Positions 8,645 through 17,763 of a DNA stretch of 64,000 nt are shown here, piece by piece (positions within the stretch are counted from its first letter, which is position 1; each line of letters starts with the position of its first letter). A program made the translations under genes and the position numbers. The notes under the pieces are model-generated. The model was given only the letters and a program-made list of their open reading frames with translations, did no database searches and was not told where the DNA came from. The stretch comes from Comamonas sp. KCTC 72670 (GTDB lineage: Bacteria; Myxococcota; Myxococcia; Myxococcales; Myxococcaceae). The stretch spans positions 432,825 to 496,824 of the forward strand of contig BNCN01000008.1 in the NCBI GenBank assembly GCA_014656495.1, given 5' to 3'.

Positions 8645-10161
8645 GGCGCGCGCCCAGAGGTCAGGCGCTGGTGTTCTTCGCGCTGACGCTGCTGCTGCTG
8701 GCGTTGATGGTGTTGATGACGCTGGGCTTCGGCATGCGCGCCAAGGAGCGCGTCGAAATCCAGATGGCCGCGGACGCGGCGGCCTACAGTCAGGCCGTGG
8801 CGACGGCGCGCGCCTTCAACGCCATCGCGGTGATGAACCGCGCGCAGGTGGCGCACATGGTGGCCCTGGCGGGCACCCAGTCGCTCATCAGCCACAGCAG
8901 CCAGGCGTACGCGGCCCACGACGTGGCCTGCCCCGGCGTCATCCCGCCGCCCGCGTGGTTCGCCGCGGACACGGCCGCCGCCACCCAGGTGCAGCAGCTC
9001 CAGGGCCGCGCTGGCGCCATGTACGGCGGCGGGTTCAGCATCTACAGCACGCTGCTCAACAGGCACATCGCGGGGCAGGCGCTGGCCCGGCGCGTCGCGG
9101 AGGCCGTCAACCCGGAGCTCCGCGCCCCGCCCGAGGGCGCGGCCAAGAGCTTCTCCGAGCTCAACGGGGGCAACGACGTCCCCAACCGCGACGACGTCAT
9201 GCAGGCCCTCAAGGCGGGCACCTACAGCTGCGGCGTCGGCGACGGGGCGCTGTGCCCTTCGGGCGGCGGGACGCCCGCGCTCAACGCCACCATGGGCAGC
9301 ATGGGGTGGACGTGGGTCCACAACCGGCCTGGCGGGACCGCCGGCTTCGGCACCGGTGGCGCGGCCATCTCCGCGAGCTTCCGGCGCTACGGCTCGGTGT
9401 CGCAGATGGACCCCGCGACGTACCACAGCGTGTCGGGCCGCAACGCGACGGCCCATGACCACGGGCGGGTCGTCGTCCCCGCGCGCTGCCCCACCCCGCC
9501 GCCCATCCTGCCCGTCGCGACGGACGCGTGGGTGATGTCCGACGAGGAGCAGACCCGCGAGGACCAGCACGTCTATGGCGCGCGGCTGCCGCCCGGCCAG
9601 GCGCCCGAGGACGGCGTGCCGCCCTACGAGACGCACACGCTGGGGCCCTGCATCGTCTGCCCCGGCATCTGGCCCGGCTCCATGGGCTACAACGTGGACG
9701 AGCTCCAGGCGGGGGCGGCCAACCACTTCGGCCAGCCCAAGCTGTACAGCATCCTGTACCGGGACTACGCGAGCCCGGCGCGTCAGGCCCGGCCGGACCC
9801 GTGGAACCTCTTCTTCCGCTTCCGCTTCGCGGGGACCGAGTCGGAGTTCGACAACAGCAGCCCGCTGGGCCGCGTCCGCCCCACCGGGCGCGAGGACGTG
9901 CAGCGCAACCAGGTGGCCTTGTCCGCGGGGCAGGTCTACTACCACCGGCCGCGCGGCGCGGCGCAGGGGGGCGGCTGGCGTGAGCCCCCCAACTTCCTCA
10001 ACCCCTTCTGGCGCGCCACGCTGGTGAGCGCCGAGGGCTCCTGTGACGACCGGCCCGCGGACAGCCTGGGCGCCGCGGGCTTCTCGGGCCACGCGCGGAC
10101 GCTGCGCGAGCTGCACGCGGTGGGCTACCGGGGCGGTGGCCCCGGCGACGGGGGGTACTGA
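8623..10161 (+). CDS. TadG-like pilus assembly protein
   Basis: 512 residues from a GTG at 8623, preceded by GGGAGG and overlapping the previous stop by 22 bases, a sign of translational coupling. The start reads RAPRGQALVFFALTLLLLAL, the basic-then-hydrophobic anchor of TadG/Flp-assembly proteins, then MAADAAAYSQAVATARAFNA, the conserved 'ADAAA' region of TadG_N. The rest is a large extracytoplasmic domain rich in Gly, Pro and Ser. It probably anchors in the inner membrane and works with the TadE-like proteins on either side. No vWA metal-site motif is obvious, unlike longer TadG proteins. Confidence 0.78.
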   Translation: MQSPRLLRRAPRGQALVFFALTLLLLALMVLMTLGFGMRAKERVEIQMAADAAAYSQAVATARAFNAIAVMNRAQVAHMVALAGTQSLISHSSQAYAAHDVACPGVIPPPAWFAADTAAATQVQQLQGRAGAMYGGGFSIYSTLLNRHIAGQALARRVAEAVNPELRAPPEGAAKSFSELNGGNDVPNRDDVMQALKAGTYSCGVGDGALCPSGGGTPALNATMGSMGWTWVHNRPGGTAGFGTGGAAISASFRRYGSVSQMDPATYHSVSGRNATAHDHGRVVVPARCPTPPPILPVATDAWVMSDEEQTREDQHVYGARLPPGQAPEDGVPPYETHTLGPCIVCPGIWPGSMGYNVDELQAGAANHFGQPKLYSILYRDYASPARQARPDPWNLFFRFRFAGTESEFDNSSPLGRVRPTGREDVQRNQVALSAGQVYYHRPRGAAQGGGWREPPNFLNPFWRATLVSAEGSCDDRPADSLGAAGFSGHARTLRELHAVGYRGGGPGDGGY

Positions 10162-10162
10162 C

Positions 10163-11116
10163 ATGCGCAACCGCCACGCACGCGGCCAGTCCTTGGTGGA
10201 GACGGCGCTGGGGACGATGGTGTTCGTCACCATCCTCCTGTTCGGCATCTACTTCGCCGAGGTGGGGGCGCTCTCGCTCAAGGTGCAGGAGGCCGCCAAC
10301 TTCGCCCTGTGGAACGCCACCGGGCGCGTGATGCACGACCCGGAGAGCAACGACTGGGGCCGGCGCGGCACGGCGCTCGCGGCCGAGGCGGAGGCCAACA
10401 ACCGCTACGTGGACTTCGACGGGCGCTCCAGCAGGGGCGGCGGCCGGGGCGTGCCCCTCCAGCAGGCCATCGCCCGCGCGCAGCCCATCCAGGTCGACTG
10501 CCGCGCCGAGCTGCCGGGGGGCGTGCCGGGCCTCTCCATGGCCGACGCGGCGCCGGGCCTCGCGGGCACGCTCGTCATGGGCACGCAGGGCATGGGGTGC
10601 ACCGCGTCCTCGAGCATCCGCGGCGTGCGCATTGGCCGGTACCTGGAAGAAGGCCGCTCTGGCTTCTTCCAGACCTCACAGCGCCGGGTGTCGGACGCCT
10701 TCACGGTGTGCGCCGCGGGGCGTGCCTCGGGCGGCCGCTGCACCGCGCGCTTCGGCATGCTCCTGGACGACTGGGGCCTGTCCACCGTGGCCGAGGGCCG
10801 GTCCTGCGCGCTCAACATCAACGGCGCGCGCCGGTGCGCCAACCCCGACTATTACGAGTGGACCCAGCGCGTGTACCGGGCCAACGGCGGCGGCGGCAAC
10901 GCCGGCTCCGCGCTCGCGGCGCTCACGGGCTCGGATGGCGTCAATGAAGACCAGTTCTTCATGAGCTTCCGCGGCGAGGAGGACCGCTACGAGGAGAACC
11001 TCGGCTCCACGCACGCCGGAGGCCAGGCGCGCTGGGAGGTGACGCCCTTCGACGCGCCCAACATCCGCTCGTACAACGCCAACCGCGCGAACCGCTGGCT
11101 CGGGGTGCCCCGTTGA
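10163..11116 (+). CDS. TadE-family minor pilin-like protein
   Basis: 317 residues from the ATG at 10163, one base after the TadG-like stop and preceded by a GGGGGG ribosome site. RNRHARGQSLVETALGTMVF begins it, the GQSLVE plus hydrophobic helix signature of TadE-type pseudopilins, followed by ALWNATGR and a large extracytoplasmic domain with several cysteines. It is the third member of the operon and paralogous in its N-terminus to the first. A longer frame opening at 10043 would overlap the TadG-like gene heavily and lacks the signature at its start, so it was rejected. Confidence 0.78.
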   Translation: MRNRHARGQSLVETALGTMVFVTILLFGIYFAEVGALSLKVQEAANFALWNATGRVMHDPESNDWGRRGTALAAEAEANNRYVDFDGRSSRGGGRGVPLQQAIARAQPIQVDCRAELPGGVPGLSMADAAPGLAGTLVMGTQGMGCTASSSIRGVRIGRYLEEGRSGFFQTSQRRVSDAFTVCAAGRASGGRCTARFGMLLDDWGLSTVAEGRSCALNINGARRCANPDYYEWTQRVYRANGGGGNAGSALAALTGSDGVNEDQFFMSFRGEEDRYEENLGSTHAGGQARWEVTPFDAPNIRSYNANRANRWLGVPR

Positions 11117-11970
11117 AGTGGAGGCGGGGCCTGCTGGGCGCGGCGTGGCTGCTCTGCGCGACGCCCGCGACGGGCCAGGACTCGGTGGGGCGCAAGCCGG
11201 TGGACCGAGGCCCCGCCGCGACACATGAGCCGGCGGCGCGGGACACGGCGGCCAGCAAGGCCCCCGGTGCGACGCGCGGCACGGACGCCCCCGGAGCACC
11301 CGTCACCCCGCCGCCCGAACGTCCGCGCTTCGCCTGGCCCCGCGTGCAGGTCCTGGAGGCCGTCGAGGCGAGCGAAATCGTCGAGGCCGGTGGCATCCCC
11401 GTCGCCCTGCGCGCCGTGCACACCCGGGAGCGCCTGGACGACCTGGTGCAGCGCTTCGCGGACGCGTTCCTCGCGGCGGGCCTGCACGTGCCCCCGGGCA
11501 AGGAGCAGCCCCAGCTCGCCAGCGGCGCGGTGATGCTCACCGCCATCGACGGGCACCGAGGCATCACCTACACCGTCATCTTCCAGCCGCAGCCGGACCG
11601 CACCACGCTGCTGTACCTCGGCGAGGCGAACCACGCGCTGCGCAGGGACCCCGCGGCGGCGGGCGACTTCGCCCCCATGCCCCCCAACGCCAGCCAGGTG
11701 CTGCGCGTGAATGGCGAGGGCTCGCGCACGCTCTCCTTCCAGGTGCCCCTGTCCGGCGCGCAGGTGGACGCCTTCTACGCGGACGCGTTGAAGCGCGCGG
11801 GCTGGAGACTGGAAGAAGGCGAGACGTCCTTCTACGTGCGCCCCGGCGAGGAGCTGCGCGTGGTGCACGAGCCCGGCGAAGCCAACCAGCGCGCCGTGGT
11901 GCTGGTGTACCGGGGCGGGCGGACCGTGATGCCTCCCGCGCCCGGGCCCGGCCCCGCCGAGGTGCGCTGA
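11113..11970 (+). CDS. Secreted protein of the Tad-type operon
   Basis: 285 residues from a TTG at 11113 that overlaps the upstream TGA (TTGA). The start MKWRRGLLGAAWLLCATPATGQ is a signal peptide with a probable cleavage after ATGQ. The mature part has a low-complexity Ala/Pro/Thr segment (about 25-75) and then two halves that could be similar alpha/beta domains; the second includes DAFYADALKRAGWRLEEG. I recognise no family. The tight coupling implies it works in the periplasm with the three TadE/TadG-like proteins, perhaps as a chaperone or assembly factor; that is inference from position alone. Confidence 0.7.
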   Translation: MKWRRGLLGAAWLLCATPATGQDSVGRKPVDRGPAATHEPAARDTAASKAPGATRGTDAPGAPVTPPPERPRFAWPRVQVLEAVEASEIVEAGGIPVALRAVHTRERLDDLVQRFADAFLAAGLHVPPGKEQPQLASGAVMLTAIDGHRGITYTVIFQPQPDRTTLLYLGEANHALRRDPAAAGDFAPMPPNASQVLRVNGEGSRTLSFQVPLSGAQVDAFYADALKRAGWRLEEGETSFYVRPGEELRVVHEPGEANQRAVVLVYRGGRTVMPPAPGPGPAEVR

Positions 11971-11980
11971 GACCTCCGGC

Positions 11981-12541
11981 TCAGGCGCGCAGCTTGTCGC
12001 GCAGCGCCTTGGCGCGGCCCTGCATGTCCGGGTCCATGCTGGTGAGCTCGACGGACTTCAGGCGCTGGTCCAGGCTCTGCGGCACCTTGGTCTTCAGCTT
12101 GCCCTCCTCGCCGAGCACCTCCAGCTTCGCCAGCGCCTTGTCGACGATGCGCTCGCGCGGGTGGTCCAGCAGGCTGTCGAGGAAGTACGCGTCCTCCGGC
12201 AGCTCCGGGTACTTCTCCAGGTAGTCCACCACGGCCTTCACCCAGTCGGCGCGCGTCTCGGACTCGGAGACCTTCTGCATGGCCTGCTTCTGGGCCTTGC
12301 GCTTGCCTTCGGGGTCGAACGTCTTGGCCAGCCCCTCCGGCAGCTCGCCGCCGGTGAAGAGCGCGTCCGCGGCGGCCTTGTACTTCTGGTAGCTCGCGCT
12401 GCGCTCCAGCTTCTGCTGCGCCGGGTCGTCCTGGCGGGAGGTGTACTTGCTGCCCTTGCCGCGGCCCGCGTCGATTTCACGCCAGCTCTTGGAGCGCTTC
12501 CCGGAGAAGCCGCCGCCGTTGTCGTCCCTGTCCTTGGCCAT
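11981..12541 (-). CDS. Hypothetical cytoplasmic protein
   Basis: 186 residues, no signal peptide or membrane segment. The first ~40 residues are charged and Gly-rich (MAKDRDDNGGGFSGKRSKSW), the rest strongly helical with alternating Lys, Glu and Leu, including LPEDAYFLDSLLDHPRERIVDKAL, which resembles a HEAT-like helical pair. It lies 3 bases downstream of the next gene (stop 12545, start 12541) on the same strand, so the two are translated from one message. Function unknown; it ends 10 bases from the convergent Tad-type operon. Confidence 0.75.
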   Translation of the reverse strand: MAKDRDDNGGGFSGKRSKSWREIDAGRGKGSKYTSRQDDPAQQKLERSASYQKYKAAADALFTGGELPEGLAKTFDPEGKRKAQKQAMQKVSESETRADWVKAVVDYLEKYPELPEDAYFLDSLLDHPRERIVDKALAKLEVLGEEGKLKTKVPQSLDQRLKSVELTSMDPDMQGRAKALRDKLRA

Positions 12542-12544
12542 CCT

Positions 12545-13306
12545 TCATCTCTCCTTGCGGGCGCCCCAGAGCGCCGCGAGTCCGCGATGGACGAGGCGCC
12601 GCACCACCTCCAGCTCCTGCGAGGACAGGGGCTGTTCCTCGTCCTGCTCCGCCTCGAAGAGCGCCTCGTCCGCGTAGTCCTTCAGCGGTTGGGGCACTGG
12701 TGGAGCATCGGTGTCCGCCTCCAGCACCGCCGGGTTGACGGACGTGAGTCCCGGCGGCCAGCCCAGCTCCAGCATGGCGTACAGCTCGAGGAGCAGGTGG
12801 CGGGCGACGCCATATCCTTCGTCCGTGAGCGCCGCCGCGTCAAGCGCGCCCAGCAGCGCGTCCTGCCGGTTCTCGAAGGCGTGGGTGCTGCGCGTGCGCG
12901 CCTTGTCGTCGTCCTCCAGGTAACGCCAGGCGCCTTCCACGAATTCGCTCGTGGGCGTCCCGGGGTGGAAGGGCGTGGGCGCGGCCACCTTCACCTTCTT
13001 GGGGCGAGGCGGGCGCGCGCCGTCCTCCAGCCGCACCTGTTTGCCTTCCTCCACCAGGTCCCAGAGGCCCAGCAGGTTCTGGTACAGCCGCCGGGCGATG
13101 TCGGGCGAGGGGAAGCGCGGCTCCTCGTCGAAGAGCGAGGGGATGACGTCGCTGGACGGCACGCCCTGGTCGCGGGCACCCCGCATGCGCTCGAGCACCT
13201 GCGCGGTGTCCAGCGAACTGCCCGCCAGGTCCAGCAGGCCGTCGAGCGTGGGGGCGCCTTCGAACTGGCGTTGGAACTCAGCACCTTTGTCACGGGAGCG
13301 GCTCAT
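12545..13306 (-). CDS. Hypothetical protein, helical, cytoplasmic
   Basis: 253 residues with no signal or membrane segment. It starts MSRSRDKGAEFQRQF and contains a proline-rich linker around 95-120 and an acidic C-terminal third with EAEQDEEQPLSSQELEVVRR. No catalytic motif is visible and I do not recognise a family. It is the middle gene of a minus-strand run of three unknown genes (13576 to 11981) with only 3 bases to the next start, so the products probably share a task. Confidence 0.72.
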   Translation of the reverse strand: MSRSRDKGAEFQRQFEGAPTLDGLLDLAGSSLDTAQVLERMRGARDQGVPSSDVIPSLFDEEPRFPSPDIARRLYQNLLGLWDLVEEGKQVRLEDGARPPRPKKVKVAAPTPFHPGTPTSEFVEGAWRYLEDDDKARTRSTHAFENRQDALLGALDAAALTDEGYGVARHLLLELYAMLELGWPPGLTSVNPAVLEADTDAPPVPQPLKDYADEALFEAEQDEEQPLSSQELEVVRRLVHRGLAALWGARKER

Positions 13307-13351
13307 GGGGTCGGCACGCTAAGCACAGCGGGCGGGCAGGCGCACGCGGCT

Positions 13352-13576
13352 TCACGCCTTGTCGGGCCATTCGCCCATGAGTGCGTCCTGCCGCTCCTTG
13401 GGATTGGAGGTCCAGGCGTAGTCCTCCGGCACGTGGCCGCCGCCGTGCGCGGCCCAGCCATCCCAGCTCACCTGCGCCTTCATGAAGGCGTCGGAGGGCT
13501 CGTCGGTGACCTCGCGGCGGTTCTCGGGGACCTCGAACGGCGTCTCGATGGGTTCATCGGGAATCGTGATGGGCAT
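13352..13576 (-). CDS. Small hypothetical protein
   Basis: 74 residues from the ATG at 13576, chosen because GGAGG sits about 9 bases upstream; longer versions run into the opposite gene's 5' end. The sequence is polar and acidic-to-neutral, beginning MPITIPDEPIETPFEVPENR, with many prolines and tryptophans (SWDGWAAHGGGH, DYAWTSNPKERQ). No domain is recognised. It is followed 45 bases later by the 253-residue unknown gene on the same strand. Confidence 0.6.
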   Translation of the reverse strand: MPITIPDEPIETPFEVPENRREVTDEPSDAFMKAQVSWDGWAAHGGGHVPEDYAWTSNPKERQDALMGEWPDKA

Positions 13577-13748
13577 GGGCCTGCGCCTCCAGGCGGCCAC
13601 ACCGCGCGAGATGTCGGGTGCCACACGCGGCGAGCGCCTTTCGTTCAAGGTAGGAAGGCGCAATGCACCCGGGGAGCGGGTGGGCCAGGCGGACAAGCGG
13701 TGGGCCGCCTTCCGTTTCGGGCCCTCCGCCCCTAGTCTCCGTTCACAC

Positions 13749-14384
13749 ATGGCAGAAACCTCCGTGGAGACGCTGAAGTCCGCGGTGCAGGCGCTCTACC
13801 GCGTCCACGCGGTGGAGGGCCCGCCGGGCGAGAATGGGCTGCGCACCGTCTGGCATCTGTGCCCGGACGGCGCGGAGCTGATGTCGCTGGTGGACCTGGA
13901 TGGCCGGGTGCGCCGGCAGGAGCTGACGCTGCTGGAGGACCACTACGTGTGGGCCAGCGGCGAGGGCGTCCGCACCGGCTACCTGGAGCGCGCGGCGGGG
14001 GCCAAGGCCTCGGCAGCGGCGGTGGTCCAGACGGACCCGGAGCTCGTCCCGCAGCGGCTGATGCGCGCGGCGCTCGCCATGGGGACCTACACGGGGCAGG
14101 ACCGCTACCTGCTCCACATGCAGCGCGTGCTGGCCCTGGCGCGAGAAGGACTGGAGATGAAGGGAGGAATGCAACGGCCGTCGGAGCCCACGCTGCCCGC
14201 GGTGGAGGCGCCGCCGGTGACGGCCCAGGCCGTCTTCGACGTGCCACCCACCGCTGGGACGGTGGTGGTGGAGGACGTCACGCCGCCCGTGGTGAGGCCG
14301 GGTGAGGGCATGGCCATGCTGTGGGTGCTCGCCCTGGGTCTGCTGGTGGGCCTGGGGATGCTGGCGTTCATCCTGGTGGGCTGA
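13749..14384 (+). CDS. Tail-anchored hypothetical protein
   Basis: 211 residues from the ATG at 13749, a start that avoids overlap with the divergent small gene. The first ~150 residues are soluble, including LMSLVDLDGRVRRQELTLLEDHYVW, and the last ~24 (MLWVLALGLLVGLGMLAFIL) form one C-terminal membrane helix. With no signal peptide the bulk should lie in the cytoplasm with the tail in the inner membrane. The function is not known. It ends 16 bases before the convergent membrane-protein gene. Confidence 0.7.
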   Translation: MAETSVETLKSAVQALYRVHAVEGPPGENGLRTVWHLCPDGAELMSLVDLDGRVRRQELTLLEDHYVWASGEGVRTGYLERAAGAKASAAAVVQTDPELVPQRLMRAALAMGTYTGQDRYLLHMQRVLALAREGLEMKGGMQRPSEPTLPAVEAPPVTAQAVFDVPPTAGTVVVEDVTPPVVRPGEGMAMLWVLALGLLVGLGMLAFILVG

Positions 14385-14400
14385 GCCCGCGCGCGTCGCG

Positions 14401-15321
14401 TCACGAGGGTGAGGTGGTCAGCTCCGGGGCGGGGACCTCGCCATGGCCGGCGGGGATGGCCACGGGTGCGTGTTCGGTGGCGGAGCTCACCGGGTGCGCG
14501 TCCAGCACCAGCAGCACGGCCACCGCGGTGGCGGGGACGAGCCGGGCGGACCAGCCCAGGGGCGTGTGGGAGTCCTCACCCGCCCGCCGCGCCATCAGCG
14601 TGAGGCCCATCACCGTCAGCACGCCCGTGAAGATCCACCGCAGCGCGCGCAGGTTCGCCGTCGCCGCCAGGCCCGCGGCGATGAGCTCCGCGCGCTCCGA
14701 CTCCGGCATGCGCGCCAGCCCCGTGAGGAAGCCCAGCAGGTGGCGCGCCTCGAGCGCGCCCACCATGGCCACCGACGCCAGGGACGCGGAGACGCCGCTG
14801 GCCAGCAGCAGGCCCCGGCCGCGGTGGCCCGCGTCGTCCCGGCCACTGGCGGAGCCGAAGTGCGCCAGCACCAGCCCCAGCGCCAGGCCCAGCAGCAGCG
14901 CGGTGCTCGTCCAGGCCCCGAGGAGCCTGGGCGCCATCGCCTCGCCCGTGCTGGCCGCCAGGACGACGCCGGCCTCCACCACGTCCAGGCGGGGCAGGGC
15001 GGCCAGCGCCCGGTCCACCAGCACCTCGGTGCCCATCAACCCGAGCATCCAGGGCAGCGTGGCCAGCCCCAGCATGGCGGACAGGGGCACCCGCCGCTCC
15101 ATGCCCGTGCTCACCAGCGCCATGGCCAGCAAGGGGACCTCCAGCGCCAGGACGAGGACCACCAGCGCGCCGAACGGACCGGCCGCCTGGAACGCGCGCG
15201 TCACGCCCTCCGCCCCATCCAGCAGGGGGCCGAGTGTGAAGCACCACACGAACACTGTGAAGGGCACGGCCAGCGCCAGGGGGAGGCCTGACGCGAGACG
15301 GAGCCGGAGCGGAACGAGCAT
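14401..15321 (-). CDS. Polytopic inner-membrane protein of unknown function
   Basis: 306 residues with about seven or eight hydrophobic segments, the first near 8-35 (SGLPLALAVPFTVFVWCFTL). Loops are rich in Ala, Arg and Glu; no transporter or enzyme signature is seen. It is the downstream member of a pair with the smaller membrane gene (stop 15360), 38 bases apart, and both lie downstream of the ABC exporter on the same strand. Function is unassigned. Confidence 0.72.
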   Translation of the reverse strand: MLVPLRLRLASGLPLALAVPFTVFVWCFTLGPLLDGAEGVTRAFQAAGPFGALVVLVLALEVPLLAMALVSTGMERRVPLSAMLGLATLPWMLGLMGTEVLVDRALAALPRLDVVEAGVVLAASTGEAMAPRLLGAWTSTALLLGLALGLVLAHFGSASGRDDAGHRGRGLLLASGVSASLASVAMVGALEARHLLGFLTGLARMPESERAELIAAGLAATANLRALRWIFTGVLTVMGLTLMARRAGEDSHTPLGWSARLVPATAVAVLLVLDAHPVSSATEHAPVAIPAGHGEVPAPELTTSPS

Positions 15322-15359
15322 TTCAGGAGAGAGTAGTCTCCCTGGTTAAGCCTGTTAAA

Positions 15360-15737
15360 TTAGACTGGGGGACGACCCACGAGCCAGTAGATGACGCTCG
15401 CCAGCGCCCCAGCCACGGGAGAGACGAGCACACCCATCAGGTAGAGCCTGGGACACCCGCCCTCGGCGCAGCCGATGCGGCCATAGGCGAGCACGCCGGC
15501 CAGCAGCAGGGGCACGTGCATGCCCATGAGGAAGACGCCGACGCCGCGCAGCACCAGCCCGCGGTACCAGGTGCGTGTCCACAACCGGAAGACGACGGGG
15601 AGCAGCAGCAGCGTCAGGGTGGCGGCGACGGCCAGGGTGCCTTGCCGCGCGGACACCGCCACGCACGCCAGGGCCGCGAGCACCAGCGCGGGGACGAGCA
15701 GCAGGCCGTTGAGGGACAGGGGCTCCCGGGGTCGCAT
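15360..15737 (-). CDS. Small membrane protein, about four TM segments
   Basis: 125 residues from the ATG at 15737. Almost the whole chain is hydrophobic: segments near 8-26, 32-50, 63-85 and 98-118, with a short loop carrying two Cys (GCAEGGCP) before the last helix. The start is the first ATG of the hydrophobic part; upstream residues in the same frame look like non-coding sequence. No family is recognised. Confidence 0.6.
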   Translation of the reverse strand: MRPREPLSLNGLLLVPALVLAALACVAVSARQGTLAVAATLTLLLLPVVFRLWTRTWYRGLVLRGVGVFLMGMHVPLLLAGVLAYGRIGCAEGGCPRLYLMGVLVSPVAGALASVIYWLVGRPPV

Positions 15738-15841
15738 CGAACCTGTGTGGGACGGTGGCAGAGGGGCCGGGTGGGTGCAAGGCCGGATGCGCCCGGTGTC
15801 CGGCGGTGGCCAGGCCCCACGCCGCGTCGAAGCCGGACCGC

Positions 15842-17605
15842 TCAGGCCGCGACGGCGCCTTCGCCCAGAAGCTGGGTGTAGCGGCCCCGCAGGGCCAGCA
15901 GCTGCGCGTGGGTGCCCGCCTCCACCACGCGGCCACCCTCCACCACGGCGATGAGGTCCGCGTCGCGCACCGTGGACAGGCGGTGCGCGATGACCAGCAC
16001 CGTGCGCCCCTGCATCAGCGCCACCAGGCCCTCGCCCACCGCCGCCTCGCTGGCCGCGTCGAGCGCGCTGGTGGGCTCGTCCAGCAGCAGCACGGACGGC
16101 TTGCACAGGAAGGCGCGCGCCAGCACCAGCCGCTGCCGTTGCCCGCCCGACAGCCGGCCGCCGCGCTCACCCACCGGCTCATCCAGGCCGCCGGGCAGCG
16201 CGCGCACGAAGTCGTCCGCGTGCGCCAGCCGCAGCGCCTCCCACAGCGCGTCGTCCGTGGCCTCGGGCATGCCCAGCCGCAGGTTGTGCCGCACGGTGCC
16301 GGAGAAGAGCACCGGCTCCTGGGGCACCCACGCCACCTGGCCGCGGACACTGGACGGCTTCAGCGTGGACAGCGCCGCGCCGTCCCACAGCACCTGTCCG
16401 CCGGACGCGGGCAGGAAGCCCAGCAGCACGGAGAAGAGCGTCGTCTTGCCCGCGCCGGACGGGCCCACCAGCGCCACGCGCGCGCCCGCGGGCACCACCA
16501 GGTCCACGCCCCGCAGCGCCTCGCGCCCGTCCGAGTAGGTGGCCCGCAGGCCCTCCAGCCGCAGCTCGCGCGCCAGCGGCCCGGCCGCCTCCCCCACGTC
16601 GGGCGGGGATGGCTCGTCCGCCATGTCGAAGAGGCGCTCGGCCGCGGCCAGGCCCGTCAGCACCTGCGACAGCGTGCCGCTGAGCGACTTCACCGGCTGG
16701 TACAGGAGGAGCGCGGCCGCCATGAAGGAGAGCAGCCGCCCCGCGAGCGCCGGGTCCGCCGCCACCGCGCGCGCGCCCCACGCCACCGCCAGCGCCACGC
16801 CCGCGATGCCCAGCAGCTCCACGGTGGGGCTCACCGCGCCGCGAAGGAAGAGGGAGCGGCGCATCTCGTTCAAGTACCTGTCCGCCTCCACCTCGAAGGC
16901 GTCCAGCGCCCGCGGCTGGCCGTTGTAGGCCTGCACCACCGGCAGGTTCTGGAGCTGCTCGGCGGTGATGGCCGTCAGCGAGCCCAGCCGCTGCTGCGAG
17001 CGCGCGGCCACCTTCTTCAACGACCGCGCGAAGCGGTTGATGGGCAGCACCGTCACCGGCACGACGATGAAGGTGAAGAGGAACAGCGTCTTGTCGATGA
17101 GGAAGCAGGTGACGAGCAGCGCGATGATCTGCAGCCCGTCCTTCACGTACGACGTGAGGGCCTGCGTGATGGAGAACTCCACCAGCGGCACCTCCGCGGT
17201 GAAGCGCGACACCAGCTCGCCGGAGTGGCGCCGCTCGAAGAACGCGGGCGGTTGGCCGAGCAGCCGCCCATAGAGGAAGCCGCGCAGGTCCGCCATCACC
17301 CGCTGCCCCAGCCGCTGCATCAGCCCACCCTGGAGAAACTGGGCGGTGGCCTTCACCGCCGCCACCGCGACGACGAGCAGGGGCAGCCGCTGGAGCAGGG
17401 CGTCTCCCGGCAGGGACACCCCGGCGACGGTGACGGGCTCGTGGGTGAGCACCGCGCGCAGCAGGGGGCCCACCACCCAGGCATAGGCGGAGGTGGCGAT
17501 GGCGGCCGCCACCGACGCGCTCACGCCCGCGGCCAGCAGCAGCCGGTACGGGCGGAGGTAGCCGAGGAGCCGGCGATAGACGTGGGGAGAAGGACGGGGA
17601 GCCAC
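15842..17605 (-). CDS. ABC exporter, fused permease-ATPase (MsbA-like)
   Basis: 587 residues from a GTG at 17605. The N-terminal half has six membrane helices of the type-1 exporter fold with PAFFERRHSGELVSRF in the first coupling region. The C-terminal half is an ATPase with Walker A GPSGAGKTT (near 380), Q loop WVPQEPVLF, signature LSGGQRQRL, Walker B SVLLLDEP and H loop VIAHRLST. All catalytic residues are present. Length and half-transporter layout match MsbA/lipid exporters working as homodimers in the inner membrane. Substrate cannot be read from sequence; lipid-linked or drug-like cargo is possible. Confidence 0.92.
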   Translation of the reverse strand: MAPRPSPHVYRRLLGYLRPYRLLLAAGVSASVAAAIATSAYAWVVGPLLRAVLTHEPVTVAGVSLPGDALLQRLPLLVVAVAAVKATAQFLQGGLMQRLGQRVMADLRGFLYGRLLGQPPAFFERRHSGELVSRFTAEVPLVEFSITQALTSYVKDGLQIIALLVTCFLIDKTLFLFTFIVVPVTVLPINRFARSLKKVAARSQQRLGSLTAITAEQLQNLPVVQAYNGQPRALDAFEVEADRYLNEMRRSLFLRGAVSPTVELLGIAGVALAVAWGARAVAADPALAGRLLSFMAAALLLYQPVKSLSGTLSQVLTGLAAAERLFDMADEPSPPDVGEAAGPLARELRLEGLRATYSDGREALRGVDLVVPAGARVALVGPSGAGKTTLFSVLLGFLPASGGQVLWDGAALSTLKPSSVRGQVAWVPQEPVLFSGTVRHNLRLGMPEATDDALWEALRLAHADDFVRALPGGLDEPVGERGGRLSGGQRQRLVLARAFLCKPSVLLLDEPTSALDAASEAAVGEGLVALMQGRTVLVIAHRLSTVRDADLIAVVEGGRVVEAGTHAQLLALRGRYTQLLGEGAVAA

Positions 17606-17763
17606 TGTTCGGCGGCGGACTCTGTCACTGAGTCGCCAGAACGTCCAAGGCTACCGGGGGCTGGAGTCTGATGCTTTGTCGGCTGCCCTGCCACCGGGCG
17701 CTTGCAGCGGATAGGCCAGTTCCATTGCCCACCTTCAACCCTGCGGACAGGTTCAGGGGAGCC

